Source: Bacteroidaceae bacterium (GTDB lineage Bacteria > Bacteroidota > Bacteroidia > Bacteroidales > Bacteroidaceae). Taken from it: 64,000 nucleotides of DNA. The notes under the pieces are model-generated. The model did no database searches. It was given only the letters and a program-made list of their open reading frames with translations, and was not told where the DNA came from. The stretch lies in NCBI GenBank assembly GCA_024401275.1, contig JAKSLJ010000006.1, positions 1-64,000 on the forward strand, in the 5' to 3' direction. The position numbers and the translations under genes are program-made. Below are positions 14,704 to 24,036 of this stretch, piece after piece. The first letter of the stretch is position 1. Every line of letters begins with the position of its first letter.

Positions 14704-16947
14704 TTACTTCAACCACTTGTCCAGCCATTCAAAGAATGTGCGCTGCCAGAGGATACCGTTCTGTGGTTTGAGCACCCAGTGGTTTTCGTCTGGATAGAGG
14801 AGGAGCTGGGCTGGGATGCCACGGAGACGAGCTGCGTTGAATGCGCCGAAGCCCTGGTTTGCGTTTATGCGGTAGTCCTTCTCACCGTGGATGCAGAGGA
14901 TAGGAGTGTCCCACTTGTCAACGAACTTATGAGGTGAGTTCTCGTAAGTATTCTTTGCACGGTCTGTTTGGTCCTTGTTCCAATAAGCATCGTCGTACTC
15001 CCAGTTAGAGAACCATGCTTCCTCAGTGTCAGTGTACATTGACTCAAGGTTGAAGGCACCGTCGTGAGCGATGAAAGCTTTAAAGCGCTTGTCGTGATGA
15101 CCTGCGAGATAGTAAACGGAGAAACCTCCGAAGCTTGCACCGACGCAGCCAAGCTTGTCCTTGTCAACGTAAGGAAGCTTCTCACAAGCATCGTCAATGG
15201 CAGTGAGATAATCCTTCATGCAGCCGCCAGTCCAGTCGCCAGAAACTGCCTCCAGCCATTCCTGACCGAAACCAGGAAGACCGCGACGGTTTGGAGCTAT
15301 TACTATATAGCCGTGAGCAGCCATGATCTGGAAGTTCCAACGGTAGCTCCAGAACTGAGAAACTGGACTCTGAGGACCGCCTTCGCAGAAGAGTAGGGTA
15401 GGGTACTTCTTGTTTGCGTCGAAGTTTGGAGGCAGGATAACCCAGTAGAGCATGTCCTTGCCGTCGAAAGTCTTGCACCAACGCTCCTCAACCTTACCGA
15501 AAGAGAGTTGATTGTAGATGTGCTCGTTCTCGGTTGTTATCTGAGTGTGCTGCTCTGCTGTCTGAGTGTCAAGGCTTGGGTTGACGAGATAAAGCTCAGC
15601 AGCCTTGCTCATAGAGTGGCGTTCAGCGAGAATCTGTTGTGCTGCGCTCTTGTTACGCTTTGACTTCTTGGCACTTCTTGAGCTCTTTGCATTGCCTGTA
15701 GCACCATTTGTGAAGAACACCTGAAGCGAACCGAAGTCATGCTGGCCATCAGTAATCTTGCGCACTTCGCCCTGAAGGTTGGTGCTGTAGATCTGGGTTG
15801 TGCCATGCCAAACGGCTGTGAAATAGAGTTCTCTGCCTGTTGGCGACCAAACGAAAGCATCAACGTTGGTGTCAAGAGACTCCGTAACGTAAGTCTTCGT
15901 GCCTTTCTGTACATCGTAAACGCAAAGGCGGTTGCGGTCGGCTTCGTAGCCATTGCGAGCCATGCTCTGCCAAGCGATGTACTTTCCGTCAGGAGAATAC
16001 TGTGGATTCATGTCATAGCCCGGATTGTTCTTGAGATTTTCCTTAGAGTTTACCGGATTGTTTGCCATAGACTTTGACGGATCAATCTCCGGCTCCTTGT
16101 ATTCGGCTGGCTTGCAGATATTTGTTGTCTCGCCAGTTTCTATATTATATAAGTAGATGTCTGTGTCTGTAGAAGTGGCATATTCCACGCCAGTTTTCTT
16201 TCGAGAAGTGTAGGCTATGGTCTTGCCGTCCTTGCTCCAGTCAATCTGCTCGATGCCGCCGAAAGGCTTTACCGGACATTCGTAAGGCTCATCTTCAAGA
16301 ATGTCCTTGAGGCGAAGAAGGTCGTTGTTTACAACATCTGCCACGAAAGGATGCGGGATTGTTTCCACATATTCGTCCCAGTGGCGGTAGTTCATGTCGT
16401 TTATTACCAAGCCTGTTGACTTAGGAAGGTCAAGTGGACGCTGCTGTATGCTGGCATATGAAGGAATCTGCTTGATGATGATAATCTTCTTTCCGTCTGG
16501 AGAGAACTTGAAGCCCTCAATGCCTTCACATTCTACGGAAAGCTGCTTGCGGTCTGTTCCGTCTGGGTTCATTGTCCAAATCTGACCGCCAGTGAGATAA
16601 GCTATGCGGTTGCCGCCTTCTATCCACGCAGCGTCGCTCTCGCTCTGCTTTGATTTTGTGAGCTGCTTCTTGTCTGTGCCGTCAATGTTTGAGATGTAGA
16701 GAACGCTGTGGCTCTTGTTCTGCTTTACGCTGTAGTAGCTTACCTGATAGACAATCTTCGTTCCGTCAGGCGAAACCTGATAGGCACCGATGCGTCCCAT
16801 TGCCCAGAGAGCCTCTGGAGTCATGAGTTCTGAGTCGAACTTCTCAGTGTTCTTGCCGATGAATTCTGATGAAGACTGTGCTGACATAGGACTTGAAAGT
16901 GCTAATAGGGATATTGAAACTAAAAGAGTTTTTTTGAATGAATTCAT
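14704..16947 (-). CDS. Secreted S9-family serine peptidase (dipeptidyl/prolyl oligopeptidase type)
   Basis: 747 residues with an N-terminal signal peptide (MNSFKKTLLVSISLLALSSPMSAQ). The first 450 or so residues form a beta-propeller of TolB/WD-like blades (repeated SPDGTKIVY, SPDGKKIII, SPDGKYIAW). The C-terminal alpha/beta hydrolase has the nucleophile GASFGG near residue 604, an Asp in HGEKDYRI near 688 and the His in ENHWVL near 722. It should release dipeptides or cleave oligopeptides in the periplasm. It is last in a run with other peptidases, pointing to peptide use. Confidence 0.93.
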   Translation of the reverse strand: MNSFKKTLLVSISLLALSSPMSAQSSSEFIGKNTEKFDSELMTPEALWAMGRIGAYQVSPDGTKIVYQVSYYSVKQNKSHSVLYISNIDGTDKKQLTKSKQSESDAAWIEGGNRIAYLTGGQIWTMNPDGTDRKQLSVECEGIEGFKFSPDGKKIIIIKQIPSYASIQQRPLDLPKSTGLVINDMNYRHWDEYVETIPHPFVADVVNNDLLRLKDILEDEPYECPVKPFGGIEQIDWSKDGKTIAYTSRKKTGVEYATSTDTDIYLYNIETGETTNICKPAEYKEPEIDPSKSMANNPVNSKENLKNNPGYDMNPQYSPDGKYIAWQSMARNGYEADRNRLCVYDVQKGTKTYVTESLDTNVDAFVWSPTGRELYFTAVWHGTTQIYSTNLQGEVRKITDGQHDFGSLQVFFTNGATGNAKSSRSAKKSKRNKSAAQQILAERHSMSKAAELYLVNPSLDTQTAEQHTQITTENEHIYNQLSFGKVEERWCKTFDGKDMLYWVILPPNFDANKKYPTLLFCEGGPQSPVSQFWSYRWNFQIMAAHGYIVIAPNRRGLPGFGQEWLEAVSGDWTGGCMKDYLTAIDDACEKLPYVDKDKLGCVGASFGGFSVYYLAGHHDKRFKAFIAHDGAFNLESMYTDTEEAWFSNWEYDDAYWNKDQTDRAKNTYENSPHKFVDKWDTPILCIHGEKDYRINANQGFGAFNAARLRGIPAQLLLYPDENHWVLKPQNGILWQRTFFEWLDKWLK

Positions 16948-16967
16948 ATTTTTTGATGTATAGAAGT

Positions 16968-17993
16968 TTAATCGTGTATTCTCAGCTTAACAGATTTGAA
17001 GCGGTCTTTCAAGGAGAATTTGAAAATGCTGGCAGACTTCTTGTATCTGTTTTCTGAGTCGCTAATCATGATGAGGGTACATTCTCCGTTTTCGTCTCGT
17101 GGTGTTATGGTCATGCCTTCGTAGTTTGCCCATGACCTCAATGGAGTGGAAAATTCCAGAACTTTCGTTTTCTCTGCATATTCGCCATCCTTAAGGTCAG
17201 CGACATTTATCAGATAAACCTTGTTTATTACCTTGGATTTCAGTGCGGTAGGAATGCTTGTCCAGGCTCTTGCCTCCCTTTCCAGAACAAGAAGTTGATT
17301 CTTTCCCACAGTCGTTATAGCGCTTACTCCGAAGGCAAATTTTGGAGTTTTCTTTGTGTAAGCGGGAGTGTCCGTCTGGTATCTTATCCATTTTACCTGT
17401 TTCAGACTGTCGTCAAAGGCAAAGAGTCGGATGATGGAAGGTTTACCGTTAGTGTCAGTAGTTGCATCTCCGTCAAGGCTTAGCGTACTTTCCGTGCCAG
17501 TCCAAAGCAGTCCGCTCTCGCTGTCGTAGCATAGAGCCTCAAGGCTTCTGTTGAAGGTCATGGCATTTCCGATGCTGTCGGGCAAGGTTATCTCCCTGCC
17601 TGTCAGCGTGCCGTCAAGGTTCATTTCGCGAATCTTGTGGTCGGCTTCCTGACTAACGAAGAGCGTCTTTTGCTGTGGATTGTAGGCTATGCCTTCGTAA
17701 TCCATGGTGCCGGTAGTTTCTCCAAAGAAGCCTTTGCTCTGCACATTAGAGACCTTCCCTTTGGCGTTCAGCTCAATGTCCATGAGATAGAAGCCGCATT
17801 TCATTGAGCCGTTATCTACAAGGGCGAAGGTATTGCCTTCAATGTGCGTAATTCCGCTATATTGGGCAACGGGTATAGTCTTGACCTTAGTGGCAGTTTT
17901 TTCCTTTACCACTTCAATGGCAAACTGCGCACTCATCTGCTGCGAGGCTATGGTTGCAGCAATTGCTATGATATGGCGGAGATAATGTGTCAT
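16968..17993 (-). CDS. Secreted phytase-like esterase family protein
   Basis: 341 residues with a signal peptide (MTHYLRHIIAIAATIASQQMSAQ). The body matches the esterase-like activity of phytase family: SGITHIEGNTFALVDN, DYEGIAYNPQQKTLFVSQE, NRSLEALCYDSESGLLWTGTES, and the C-terminal NYEGMTI...LIMISDSENRY. The fold is a beta-propeller; the substrate is unknown and true phytase activity is not implied. The gene lies 20 bp upstream of the S9 peptidase and 32 bp downstream of pepC, so it is co-transcribed with them. Confidence 0.85.
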   Translation of the reverse strand: MTHYLRHIIAIAATIASQQMSAQFAIEVVKEKTATKVKTIPVAQYSGITHIEGNTFALVDNGSMKCGFYLMDIELNAKGKVSNVQSKGFFGETTGTMDYEGIAYNPQQKTLFVSQEADHKIREMNLDGTLTGREITLPDSIGNAMTFNRSLEALCYDSESGLLWTGTESTLSLDGDATTDTNGKPSIIRLFAFDDSLKQVKWIRYQTDTPAYTKKTPKFAFGVSAITTVGKNQLLVLEREARAWTSIPTALKSKVINKVYLINVADLKDGEYAEKTKVLEFSTPLRSWANYEGMTITPRDENGECTLIMISDSENRYKKSASIFKFSLKDRFKSVKLRIHD

Positions 17994-18025
17994 GCCTTTT
18001 GGATGCTATATAGTCGCCTAACTTT

Positions 18026-19405
18026 TTATTCCTCAGCGAACATTGGATCCCAGCAAGGAAGCATGGTTGGCTTCTGCTGAGCAGCTTTGAGCACCTTTTC
18101 TGTGAGGTACTTCTTGCCAACAACGAGGCGGAACATGTAGTTGTCAAACCATTCGTCAGTCATGATGATATGTCCCTTGTGTCCAGATGTGGCGCCCCAG
18201 CTGTTTTCCACTTCCCATTTTACCGGCTTGCCCTCAGCGTCAAGGTCAACAGCCTTGAGAGTCATGGCATGAGTAGAGCCGGAGTCGAAAGAACTGACAC
18301 GCTGTGCCTTGTCCATGCCGAATTTCACTCCGAAGATTTCGTCGTAGTTGTAGTTGTCAAGGTCGGCGATTCCTGTCTTTCGGTCGAGGAACTTGCTTAC
18401 GTCGCAAGAGAAGTACATCATTGTGCTGTCCTTGATGCTCTTGATGGCAGCCTCCTTTATATCTTCCATCGGAAGGTTCAGGTACAGCCAGTTGTGTCCA
18501 TCGTAAGTGTGGCGGTCATACTGAATTTCGTAAGTCTTCCAGTATTCGCGAGTAGGGTCGTTCATCAGCATCACATAATCGTTCTGGAGGTCAAGGTTGA
18601 TAAATTCCTGGTAGAATGACTGTGGAGTATATTTCTTAGGTTCGCTCTTATACTTTCCGTTTCTGTCCTTTGGTGCCCAAGTGAACTCCTTGACAGGTTC
18701 GCCGAGTGTGAGTACGAGCATGCGGTAAATCTCTGCAAGGAAAGCTTCCTTTTGCTTCTGAAGAGTGGCAGGCTTTGCCTTTGCGTCAGCGCGAAGGGCG
18801 AGAGCATCCTCGCGGAGTTTGCGCTTCAGGTATGGAGTGAAAGTGCTTGTGTGGTTGCTGCCGTAGGTCTCTGGCATGACGCCTGCTGGAACTACGCCGT
18901 ACTTCGTAACGAGGTCAGCAACGCCAGTGAATGTGCCGCCATCAGAAAGAGGGTTTTGGAACAGCCACATCACTGTGCGGTCGTCCTGAGGCTTCTGGCG
19001 AGTGTCAATGATAGCCTGAAGGAAGAGGTTCGCCTTTTCAAGCTGGTCGTAGAAGAACAAATAGTTCTGTGAGAACTCCATGCCTTCAAGATTCTGCTCG
19101 TTTATCATTTTTGCACGAAGCACGTTTAGACCGGTGAACAGCCAGCAACGACCTGATGACTGCTGGTCGGTAATGCCCTTTGAAGGCACGCTGTTGCTGA
19201 AGTAAACATCCTTTTCCGTCTGGTTGTCCTGGTTCAGTGCTATTGATGCCACGCTGTTTGCAGCGAGAGCATTCTTGATGGCTTTTGTAGCACCGGTTAC
19301 ATTAGTCTCTTTCTTGAAGTTAGAGAGCATTTCTTGCGTGATGCCTTGGGCCGACATTCCTATAGATGCCGCAAGGAGTGATGAAAGTAAGATGGTCTTT
19401 TTCAT
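18026..19405 (-). CDS. pepC: C1-family aminopeptidase (bleomycin hydrolase-like) with signal peptide
   Basis: 459 residues. The papain-type triad is visible: Cys87 in SSGRCWLF, His near 379 in GSTHAMTLKAVD and Asn near 400 in VENSWG. Family members release N-terminal residues from peptides and are usually cytoplasmic hexamers; here an N-terminal signal (MKKTILLSSLLAASIGMSAQ) indicates export to the periplasm, a variant seen in Bacteroidetes. It sits in a minus-strand peptidase run between the P1 peptidase (22 bp) and the phytase-like gene. Confidence 0.93.
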   Translation of the reverse strand: MKKTILLSSLLAASIGMSAQGITQEMLSNFKKETNVTGATKAIKNALAANSVASIALNQDNQTEKDVYFSNSVPSKGITDQQSSGRCWLFTGLNVLRAKMINEQNLEGMEFSQNYLFFYDQLEKANLFLQAIIDTRQKPQDDRTVMWLFQNPLSDGGTFTGVADLVTKYGVVPAGVMPETYGSNHTSTFTPYLKRKLREDALALRADAKAKPATLQKQKEAFLAEIYRMLVLTLGEPVKEFTWAPKDRNGKYKSEPKKYTPQSFYQEFINLDLQNDYVMLMNDPTREYWKTYEIQYDRHTYDGHNWLYLNLPMEDIKEAAIKSIKDSTMMYFSCDVSKFLDRKTGIADLDNYNYDEIFGVKFGMDKAQRVSSFDSGSTHAMTLKAVDLDAEGKPVKWEVENSWGATSGHKGHIIMTDEWFDNYMFRLVVGKKYLTEKVLKAAQQKPTMLPCWDPMFAEE

Positions 19406-19427
19406 TATGTTAGCTTTTTGTTTCCAT

Positions 19428-20360
19428 TTATTTTACGGCGCGTTTGATGGCTTCTGCAACAACCATTGCTGCGAGTTCGCCTGTTGCGTCAATGTCTGCG
19501 TTGATGTTTCCGGCAGAAACAGCATAGATGCTGTCACCGTCGGCAGAAGTGTGAACCGGACGGATGGCGCGAGCATAGCCATTGTGAGCCATGGACGCAA
19601 TCTTGCCGAGTTCCATCTTGTTGAATTTGCCGTTTGTGAGGACTACGGCGAGCGTTGTGTTGCCAACGAATTTGTTGTCTATGCGCTCTACTCTGTTATA
19701 GAGCACTTCCTGACTGTCTATGAAATCCCCAGTCTCAGCATTGCGAAGACCGGCTATCTTCTCGTTAGTCTTCCAGTCGTAGATGTCGCCGAGGGCATTC
19801 ACGGCAACCACCGCACCGACCTTCAGATCGCCTACCTGCACCGCATAACTGCCGATGCCGCTTGGCATGCTACCTTCCATGCCGAGAAGTTTGCCCACCG
19901 TAGCACCTGTTCCGGCACCGTGTTGTCCGTCTTGGTAGTTGCCTGCATTCAGGCAAGCTTCGCGTCCCATCTGCTTTGTTGGTCGCGCCTTGCAGTCGCC
20001 CACGGTAAGGTCGAAGAGATCCGACTGACAGACGAGTGGCACTCTTGTGACACCAACGTCAAAGCCGATGCCCTTCTCTTCAAGATATTCCATGACGCCG
20101 GTTGCCGCATCGAGTCCGAAGGCGCTTCCTCCGGCTATCACGATGGCGTGTACGACCTGCGCTGAAGACATTGGGTAGAGCAGTTGAATCTCGCGTGAAG
20201 CAGGACCACCGCCGCGCACGTCAATGCCGGCTGGCATACCATCTTTACCCAGCATGAAGACCGTTACGCCAGTCTTGCCAATCTGGTCGTCAGCCTGTCC
20301 GATGGATACGTTCTCAAAGTCGGTTATTCTTATTTCTTTCATGTTTTTTGGAGGAGGCAT
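19428..20360 (-). CDS. P1-family aminopeptidase/D-esterase (DmpA-like)
   Basis: 310 residues, cytoplasmic. Blocks typical of the DmpA/BapA family are GGGPASREIQLL, HAIVIAGGSAFGLDAATGVMEYL and, at the self-cleavage site, NTTLAVVLTNGKF, where the Thr that would become the new N-terminal nucleophile lies near residue 223. These enzymes cut themselves into two chains and remove N-terminal residues from peptides, some of D or beta type. It lies 22 bp upstream of pepC, in one peptide-degrading run. Confidence 0.9.
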   Translation of the reverse strand: MPPPKNMKEIRITDFENVSIGQADDQIGKTGVTVFMLGKDGMPAGIDVRGGGPASREIQLLYPMSSAQVVHAIVIAGGSAFGLDAATGVMEYLEEKGIGFDVGVTRVPLVCQSDLFDLTVGDCKARPTKQMGREACLNAGNYQDGQHGAGTGATVGKLLGMEGSMPSGIGSYAVQVGDLKVGAVVAVNALGDIYDWKTNEKIAGLRNAETGDFIDSQEVLYNRVERIDNKFVGNTTLAVVLTNGKFNKMELGKIASMAHNGYARAIRPVHTSADGDSIYAVSAGNINADIDATGELAAMVVAEAIKRAVK

Positions 20361-20387
20361 CTGCCAAACTTGGCAGATGCAGGTATA

Positions 20388-21374
20388 TTAAAACTCAACG
20401 ATAGGCCATCCGTTCTTGTCCCACTTCATCTCGCGGACAATGAGCTCAGAGCCTTTCTCGCTGCGAAGATAGCCGTGGCATAGGAAGTAATCCTTGCCGT
20501 CGAAAGTGTATGCAGAGCAATGGCCGGAAGCAACGTAGCGATCGCTGCGGAAGCAGACAGGAGTTCCGCCGCCTTCCGTCATTTTACGACCTTCCCTGTC
20601 CTTGTAGTCGCCGTCGATAGTCTTTGATCGTCCTACGACAACGCGGTATGTGCTGTTCTCGCCGCGACAGCAGAAGTCCCACGAAACAAAGAGATAGTAG
20701 TAGCCGCCATGCTTGAAGATGAAAGGCGCTTCTATGGCGTGAGTGCTGCTCGTGTCGCTCTCCAGAACGTCCGGTGTCTTAAGTCGCTTCGCGATAGTCT
20801 TCTGCTCAGCACCGAAGCGAGGAGCCGTGAGGTCCTTGTTAAGCTGCACCAACTGTATGCCGCCCCAGAAAGAGCCCCAAGTCATCCAAGCATTGCCATT
20901 CTCGTCAAAGTTTACCGCCGGGTCAATGGCGTTCCAGTCAGTCTCGCCCGGAATGCTTCTTATCACGCAGCCCGTGTCGCGCCATTTCGTGCTGTCTGGA
21001 TTCAGCGTGTCTGCTACGGCATGACCGATGGCAGAAGTGTTCTTGCCGAAGGCAGAGCATGAGTAGAACAAGTGGTACTTGCCGTTATGTTTTACGATAT
21101 CTGGAGCCCATGTGTGGCCGGTATATTCCTTGATGCTGTTCTTTGCCCAAACAGGAGTTTCGCCGAGAGCCGGTTTTTGAATGTCCCAAGTTTTCAGGTC
21201 AGTGGAAGTCATCACGCCTATGTTCCAACCGGTGCTGAACACATAGTAGATTCCGTTGTCCTTGATCATCACTGGGTCGTGAGCCCACGGATTTGTGATG
21301 CCCTTGCGCTCTTTTGGCTGAGCGAAGGCAGAGATGGAGAAGATTACAGCAAGGGTTATAAGCAGATTTTTCAT
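20388..21374 (-). CDS. GH43 arabinan endo-1,5-alpha-L-arabinosidase
   Basis: 328 residues with a signal peptide (MKNLLITLAVIFSISAFAQ). The five-bladed propeller signature is present: catalytic base Asp in NPWAHDPVMIK near residue 34, a second Asp in DWNAIDPAVNFD and the acid Glu in STHAIEAPFIF near 219; WMTWGSFWGGI is typical of arabinanases. It should cut alpha-1,5-arabinan outside the cytoplasm. It is placed, oddly, between argB and peptidase genes rather than in a polysaccharide locus, though spacing (27 bp) suggests co-transcription. Confidence 0.92.
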   Translation of the reverse strand: MKNLLITLAVIFSISAFAQPKERKGITNPWAHDPVMIKDNGIYYVFSTGWNIGVMTSTDLKTWDIQKPALGETPVWAKNSIKEYTGHTWAPDIVKHNGKYHLFYSCSAFGKNTSAIGHAVADTLNPDSTKWRDTGCVIRSIPGETDWNAIDPAVNFDENGNAWMTWGSFWGGIQLVQLNKDLTAPRFGAEQKTIAKRLKTPDVLESDTSSTHAIEAPFIFKHGGYYYLFVSWDFCCRGENSTYRVVVGRSKTIDGDYKDREGRKMTEGGGTPVCFRSDRYVASGHCSAYTFDGKDYFLCHGYLRSEKGSELIVREMKWDKNGWPIVEF

Positions 21375-21412
21375 TGGTCGGTTGGTTAGTTAGTTGGTTA
21401 TATGAAGATTCA

Positions 21413-22177
21413 TTAGATTATCTTCGTGCCGTGTTCTCCGTCGATAGCGTTAGCCTTGGTAATGATAACCTCCTTAACGCCAGACTTTATGGCGTTGTAG
21501 GCATTGTCTATCTTTGGCAGCATACCGCCAGAAACGGTGCCGTCGGCTTTAAGTTGCTCGTAAGACTTGCGTGTGATGAGAGGGATGACGCTGTCGTCAT
21601 CGTCAGGATTGCTGAGTACGCCAGGCTTTTCGAAAGCATAGATCAGTGTTACATCGTAGGTGCGTGCGAGAGTCTTTGCCGTTTCTGCCGCGATGGTGTC
21701 GGCATTAGTGTTCAGCAGATTTCCTTCGCCGTCGTGAGTCAGCGGAGCCATTACAGGAGTTATTCCCGCATGAAGCAAAATGGAGAGCGTGTCGAGATTG
21801 CCTTTGTCCACATCGCCGACAAAGCCGTAGTCCACATCTACCACAGGGCGTTTGTGAGCCTTCAGCACATTTCCGTCAGCACCAGTCAAGCCGATTGCGT
21901 TTACGCCGAGAGCCTGAAGACCGGCAACGACGTTCTTGTTGACCAGTCCGCCATAGACCATGGTAACAACCTCTAGCATGTCCTTGTCTGTTATGCGACG
22001 GCCGTTTACCATCTTTGTCTCAATGCCTAGGCGCTCTGCCACCTTTGTTGCACGGCGACCTCCACCATGAACGAGCACCTTTGGGCCTTCTATTGCTGCG
22101 AAATCCTTAAGCAGCTGTTGTAGTTGCTGAGCGTCTTCCACTACAGCCCCGCCTACCTTTATTACTGTCAGTTTCAT
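21413..22177 (-). CDS. argB: Acetylglutamate kinase
   Basis: 254 residues, typical length. It phosphorylates N-acetylglutamate (or N-succinylornithine-pathway equivalents in Bacteroidetes) in arginine synthesis. Family blocks: KVGGAVVEDA at the N-terminus, VHGGGRRATKVAERLG, GLTGADGNVLKA, and VSGGMLPKIDNAYNAIKSGV near residue 207. It is first in a tightly spaced minus-strand run, with a -7 box at 22203-22210, so the secreted glycosidase and peptidases downstream may depend on its promoter. No other arg genes are in the window. Confidence 0.96.
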   Translation of the reverse strand: MKLTVIKVGGAVVEDAQQLQQLLKDFAAIEGPKVLVHGGGRRATKVAERLGIETKMVNGRRITDKDMLEVVTMVYGGLVNKNVVAGLQALGVNAIGLTGADGNVLKAHKRPVVDVDYGFVGDVDKGNLDTLSILLHAGITPVMAPLTHDGEGNLLNTNADTIAAETAKTLARTYDVTLIYAFEKPGVLSNPDDDDSVIPLITRKSYEQLKADGTVSGGMLPKIDNAYNAIKSGVKEVIITKANAIDGEHGTKII

Positions 22178-22202
22178 AGAAAACTATTGTTTGATTTGAC
22201 TG

Positions 22203-22210
22203 CAAAGTTA
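22203..22210 (-). promoter_or_regulatory. Promoter -7 box of the argB run
   Basis: The minus strand reads TAACTTTG, 26 bp upstream of the argB ATG. No -33 TTG is seen at the expected spacing. Confidence 0.6.
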
Positions 22211-22282
22211 CGCTTTTATTTTGAAATACGCTGAACGAAAGGCGGAAAAAATGGCAGTTTGCAAGAAAAATGCGGATTTCTT

Positions 22283-22313
22283 TTGGCAATATGAAACAAA
22301 ACAATTACTTTTG
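22283..22313 (+). promoter_or_regulatory. Promoter of the ComM-type ATPase gene
   Basis: TTG at 22283-22285 and TACTTTTG at 22306-22313 with a 20-bp spacer. A second possible -7 box, TAATTTTG at 22382-22389, is closer to the start codon but has no -33 element. Confidence 0.7.
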
Positions 22314-22402
22314 CAGAAATAAAAATGGTAAATTGCACTCCCTGCTTGCTCGCCAAGTACCTATGGAGCGCAAGAAATTGTTAATTTTGCAAAAGATTTT
22401 TT

Positions 22403-23959
22403 ATGATAGTAAAAACGTTTTGTGCCGCTCTCAATGGGCTTGAGGTGAATATCGTAAACGTAGAGGCTTTCAGTACGACGGGCATTCGTTATAACCTCAC
22501 CGGACTTGGCGATACTGCCGTGAAGGAAAGTCACGACCGCATTATAGCGGCACTTACGTCCATAGGCAAAGCACCGAGGACGGCGGAATATACTATCAAT
22601 CTGGCACCGGCTGACTTGAAGAAGGAGGGAAGTGGCTACGACCTTTCCATCGCGATGTCCCTGCTTGCACTGAACAAGCATGTGGAGAAAGACGCTATCA
22701 GCAATTTCCTCTTTCTCGGTGAGCTCGGACTTGATGGCACTCTCCAGCCGATAAAAGGCGCATTGCCAATAGCCATTGAAGCACGCAAAAGGAATTTCGC
22801 GGGCATGATTGTGCCGAAGGAGAATGAGCGCGAGGCGGCTGTGGTCAATAATCTGCCTATTTATGGAGTAAACCATATCTTGGAGGTAATAGATTTTGTC
22901 AGCGGAAATTCGAGAGGTCTTCAGCCTACTTTCGTTGATACTCGCAAGGAATTCTGCGAAGAAGAGATACAGTTTGATGTTGATTTTGCCGATGTCAAGG
23001 GACAAGAGTCTGTTAAACGCGCTATGGAGGTGGCTGCAGCTGGCGGACATAATATGATTATGGTAGGTCCCCCGGGCAGCGGAAAGTCTATGATGGCGAA
23101 GCGTCTGCCTACTATCTTGCCTCCGTTAAGTCTAGGCGAAAGTCTTGAGACTACGCAGATTTACTCCATTGCCGGAATGCTTCCTACATCAGCTACTGGC
23201 GGTTCGCCGCTGATGACTCGCCGTCCATTCCGCTCACCACATCACACAATCTCACAAGTCGCCCTTTGTGGCGGCGGCATTATTGCGCGTCCCGGTGAGA
23301 TTTCGCTTGCCCATAACGGAATTCTCTTTGCCGACGAGCTTCCAGAGTTCAACAAAAAGACGCTGGAGGTTATGCGCCAACCGCTTGAAGACCACAAGGT
23401 TACCATATCTCGTGCTACATATAATATTGACTATCCTTGCAACTTCATGTTCGTTGCTGCCATGAACCCTTGTCCTTGCGGCTATTACAACGATCCGACG
23501 CACGACTGCAACTGTACTCCGGGACAGATAAAGCGCTACCTCGGAAAGATAAGCGGGCCACTTCTCGACCGCATAGACCTTCAGATAGAATGCTCGAATG
23601 TGAAGTTCAACGACCTCGCAAAGCTTCAGCCTGGCGAGCCTTCCCGTGACATCCGTGCTCGTGTTGTTGCAGCTCGTGAGATACAGACCAAGCGTTTCGC
23701 CAACGATTCTGGCGTTTATTGTAATGCGCAGATGACCGAGAAACTCATCCACAAATACGCCGAACCAACACCCGACGCAATGGAAGTCCTGAAGACAGCC
23801 ATGGAGAAGTTCAACCTCTCCGCCCGCGCCTACTCCCGCATACTCAAGGTTGCACGAACAATAGCCGATCTTGACAATAGCGAAACCGTTGAAAAACGCC
23901 ACATCCAAGAAGCTGTTCTCTACCGAAGTCTTGACCGCAGCTATTGGGGAGAATGGTAA
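22403..23959 (+). CDS. YifB/ComM-family Mg-chelatase-like AAA+ ATPase
   Basis: 518 residues. The N-terminal Lon-like (ChlI-type) domain opens MIVKTFCAALNGLEV, with AAVVNNLPIYGV near residue 145. The AAA+ core has Walker A GPPGSGKS near residue 222 and Walker B FADELPEF. A four-cysteine, zinc-finger-like insert (PCPCGYYNDPTHDCNC) and a C-terminal helical Mg-chelatase domain (LSARAYSRILKVARTIADL) follow. ComM homologues act as helicases during branch migration in natural transformation. The gene is divergent from argB and 77 bp upstream of a DUF4153 gene. Confidence 0.95.
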   Translation: MIVKTFCAALNGLEVNIVNVEAFSTTGIRYNLTGLGDTAVKESHDRIIAALTSIGKAPRTAEYTINLAPADLKKEGSGYDLSIAMSLLALNKHVEKDAISNFLFLGELGLDGTLQPIKGALPIAIEARKRNFAGMIVPKENEREAAVVNNLPIYGVNHILEVIDFVSGNSRGLQPTFVDTRKEFCEEEIQFDVDFADVKGQESVKRAMEVAAAGGHNMIMVGPPGSGKSMMAKRLPTILPPLSLGESLETTQIYSIAGMLPTSATGGSPLMTRRPFRSPHHTISQVALCGGGIIARPGEISLAHNGILFADELPEFNKKTLEVMRQPLEDHKVTISRATYNIDYPCNFMFVAAMNPCPCGYYNDPTHDCNCTPGQIKRYLGKISGPLLDRIDLQIECSNVKFNDLAKLQPGEPSRDIRARVVAAREIQTKRFANDSGVYCNAQMTEKLIHKYAEPTPDAMEVLKTAMEKFNLSARAYSRILKVARTIADLDNSETVEKRHIQEAVLYRSLDRSYWGEW

Positions 23960-24036
23960 GGAAATTTACGGATTTACAATTTTGCTTTCCGAACTAAGAC
24001 TATTGTCGAAATGAGACAAATTGTAACTTATTTGCC

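Noticed and set aside
19224..20165. A 313-residue plus-strand coding region
   Set aside because: It is the antisense shadow of pepC and the P1 peptidase, both of which have clear catalytic motifs.
22361..23050. A 229-residue minus-strand coding region
   Set aside because: It is antisense to the ComM-type ATPase gene; Cys- and His-rich composition is typical of a shadow frame.
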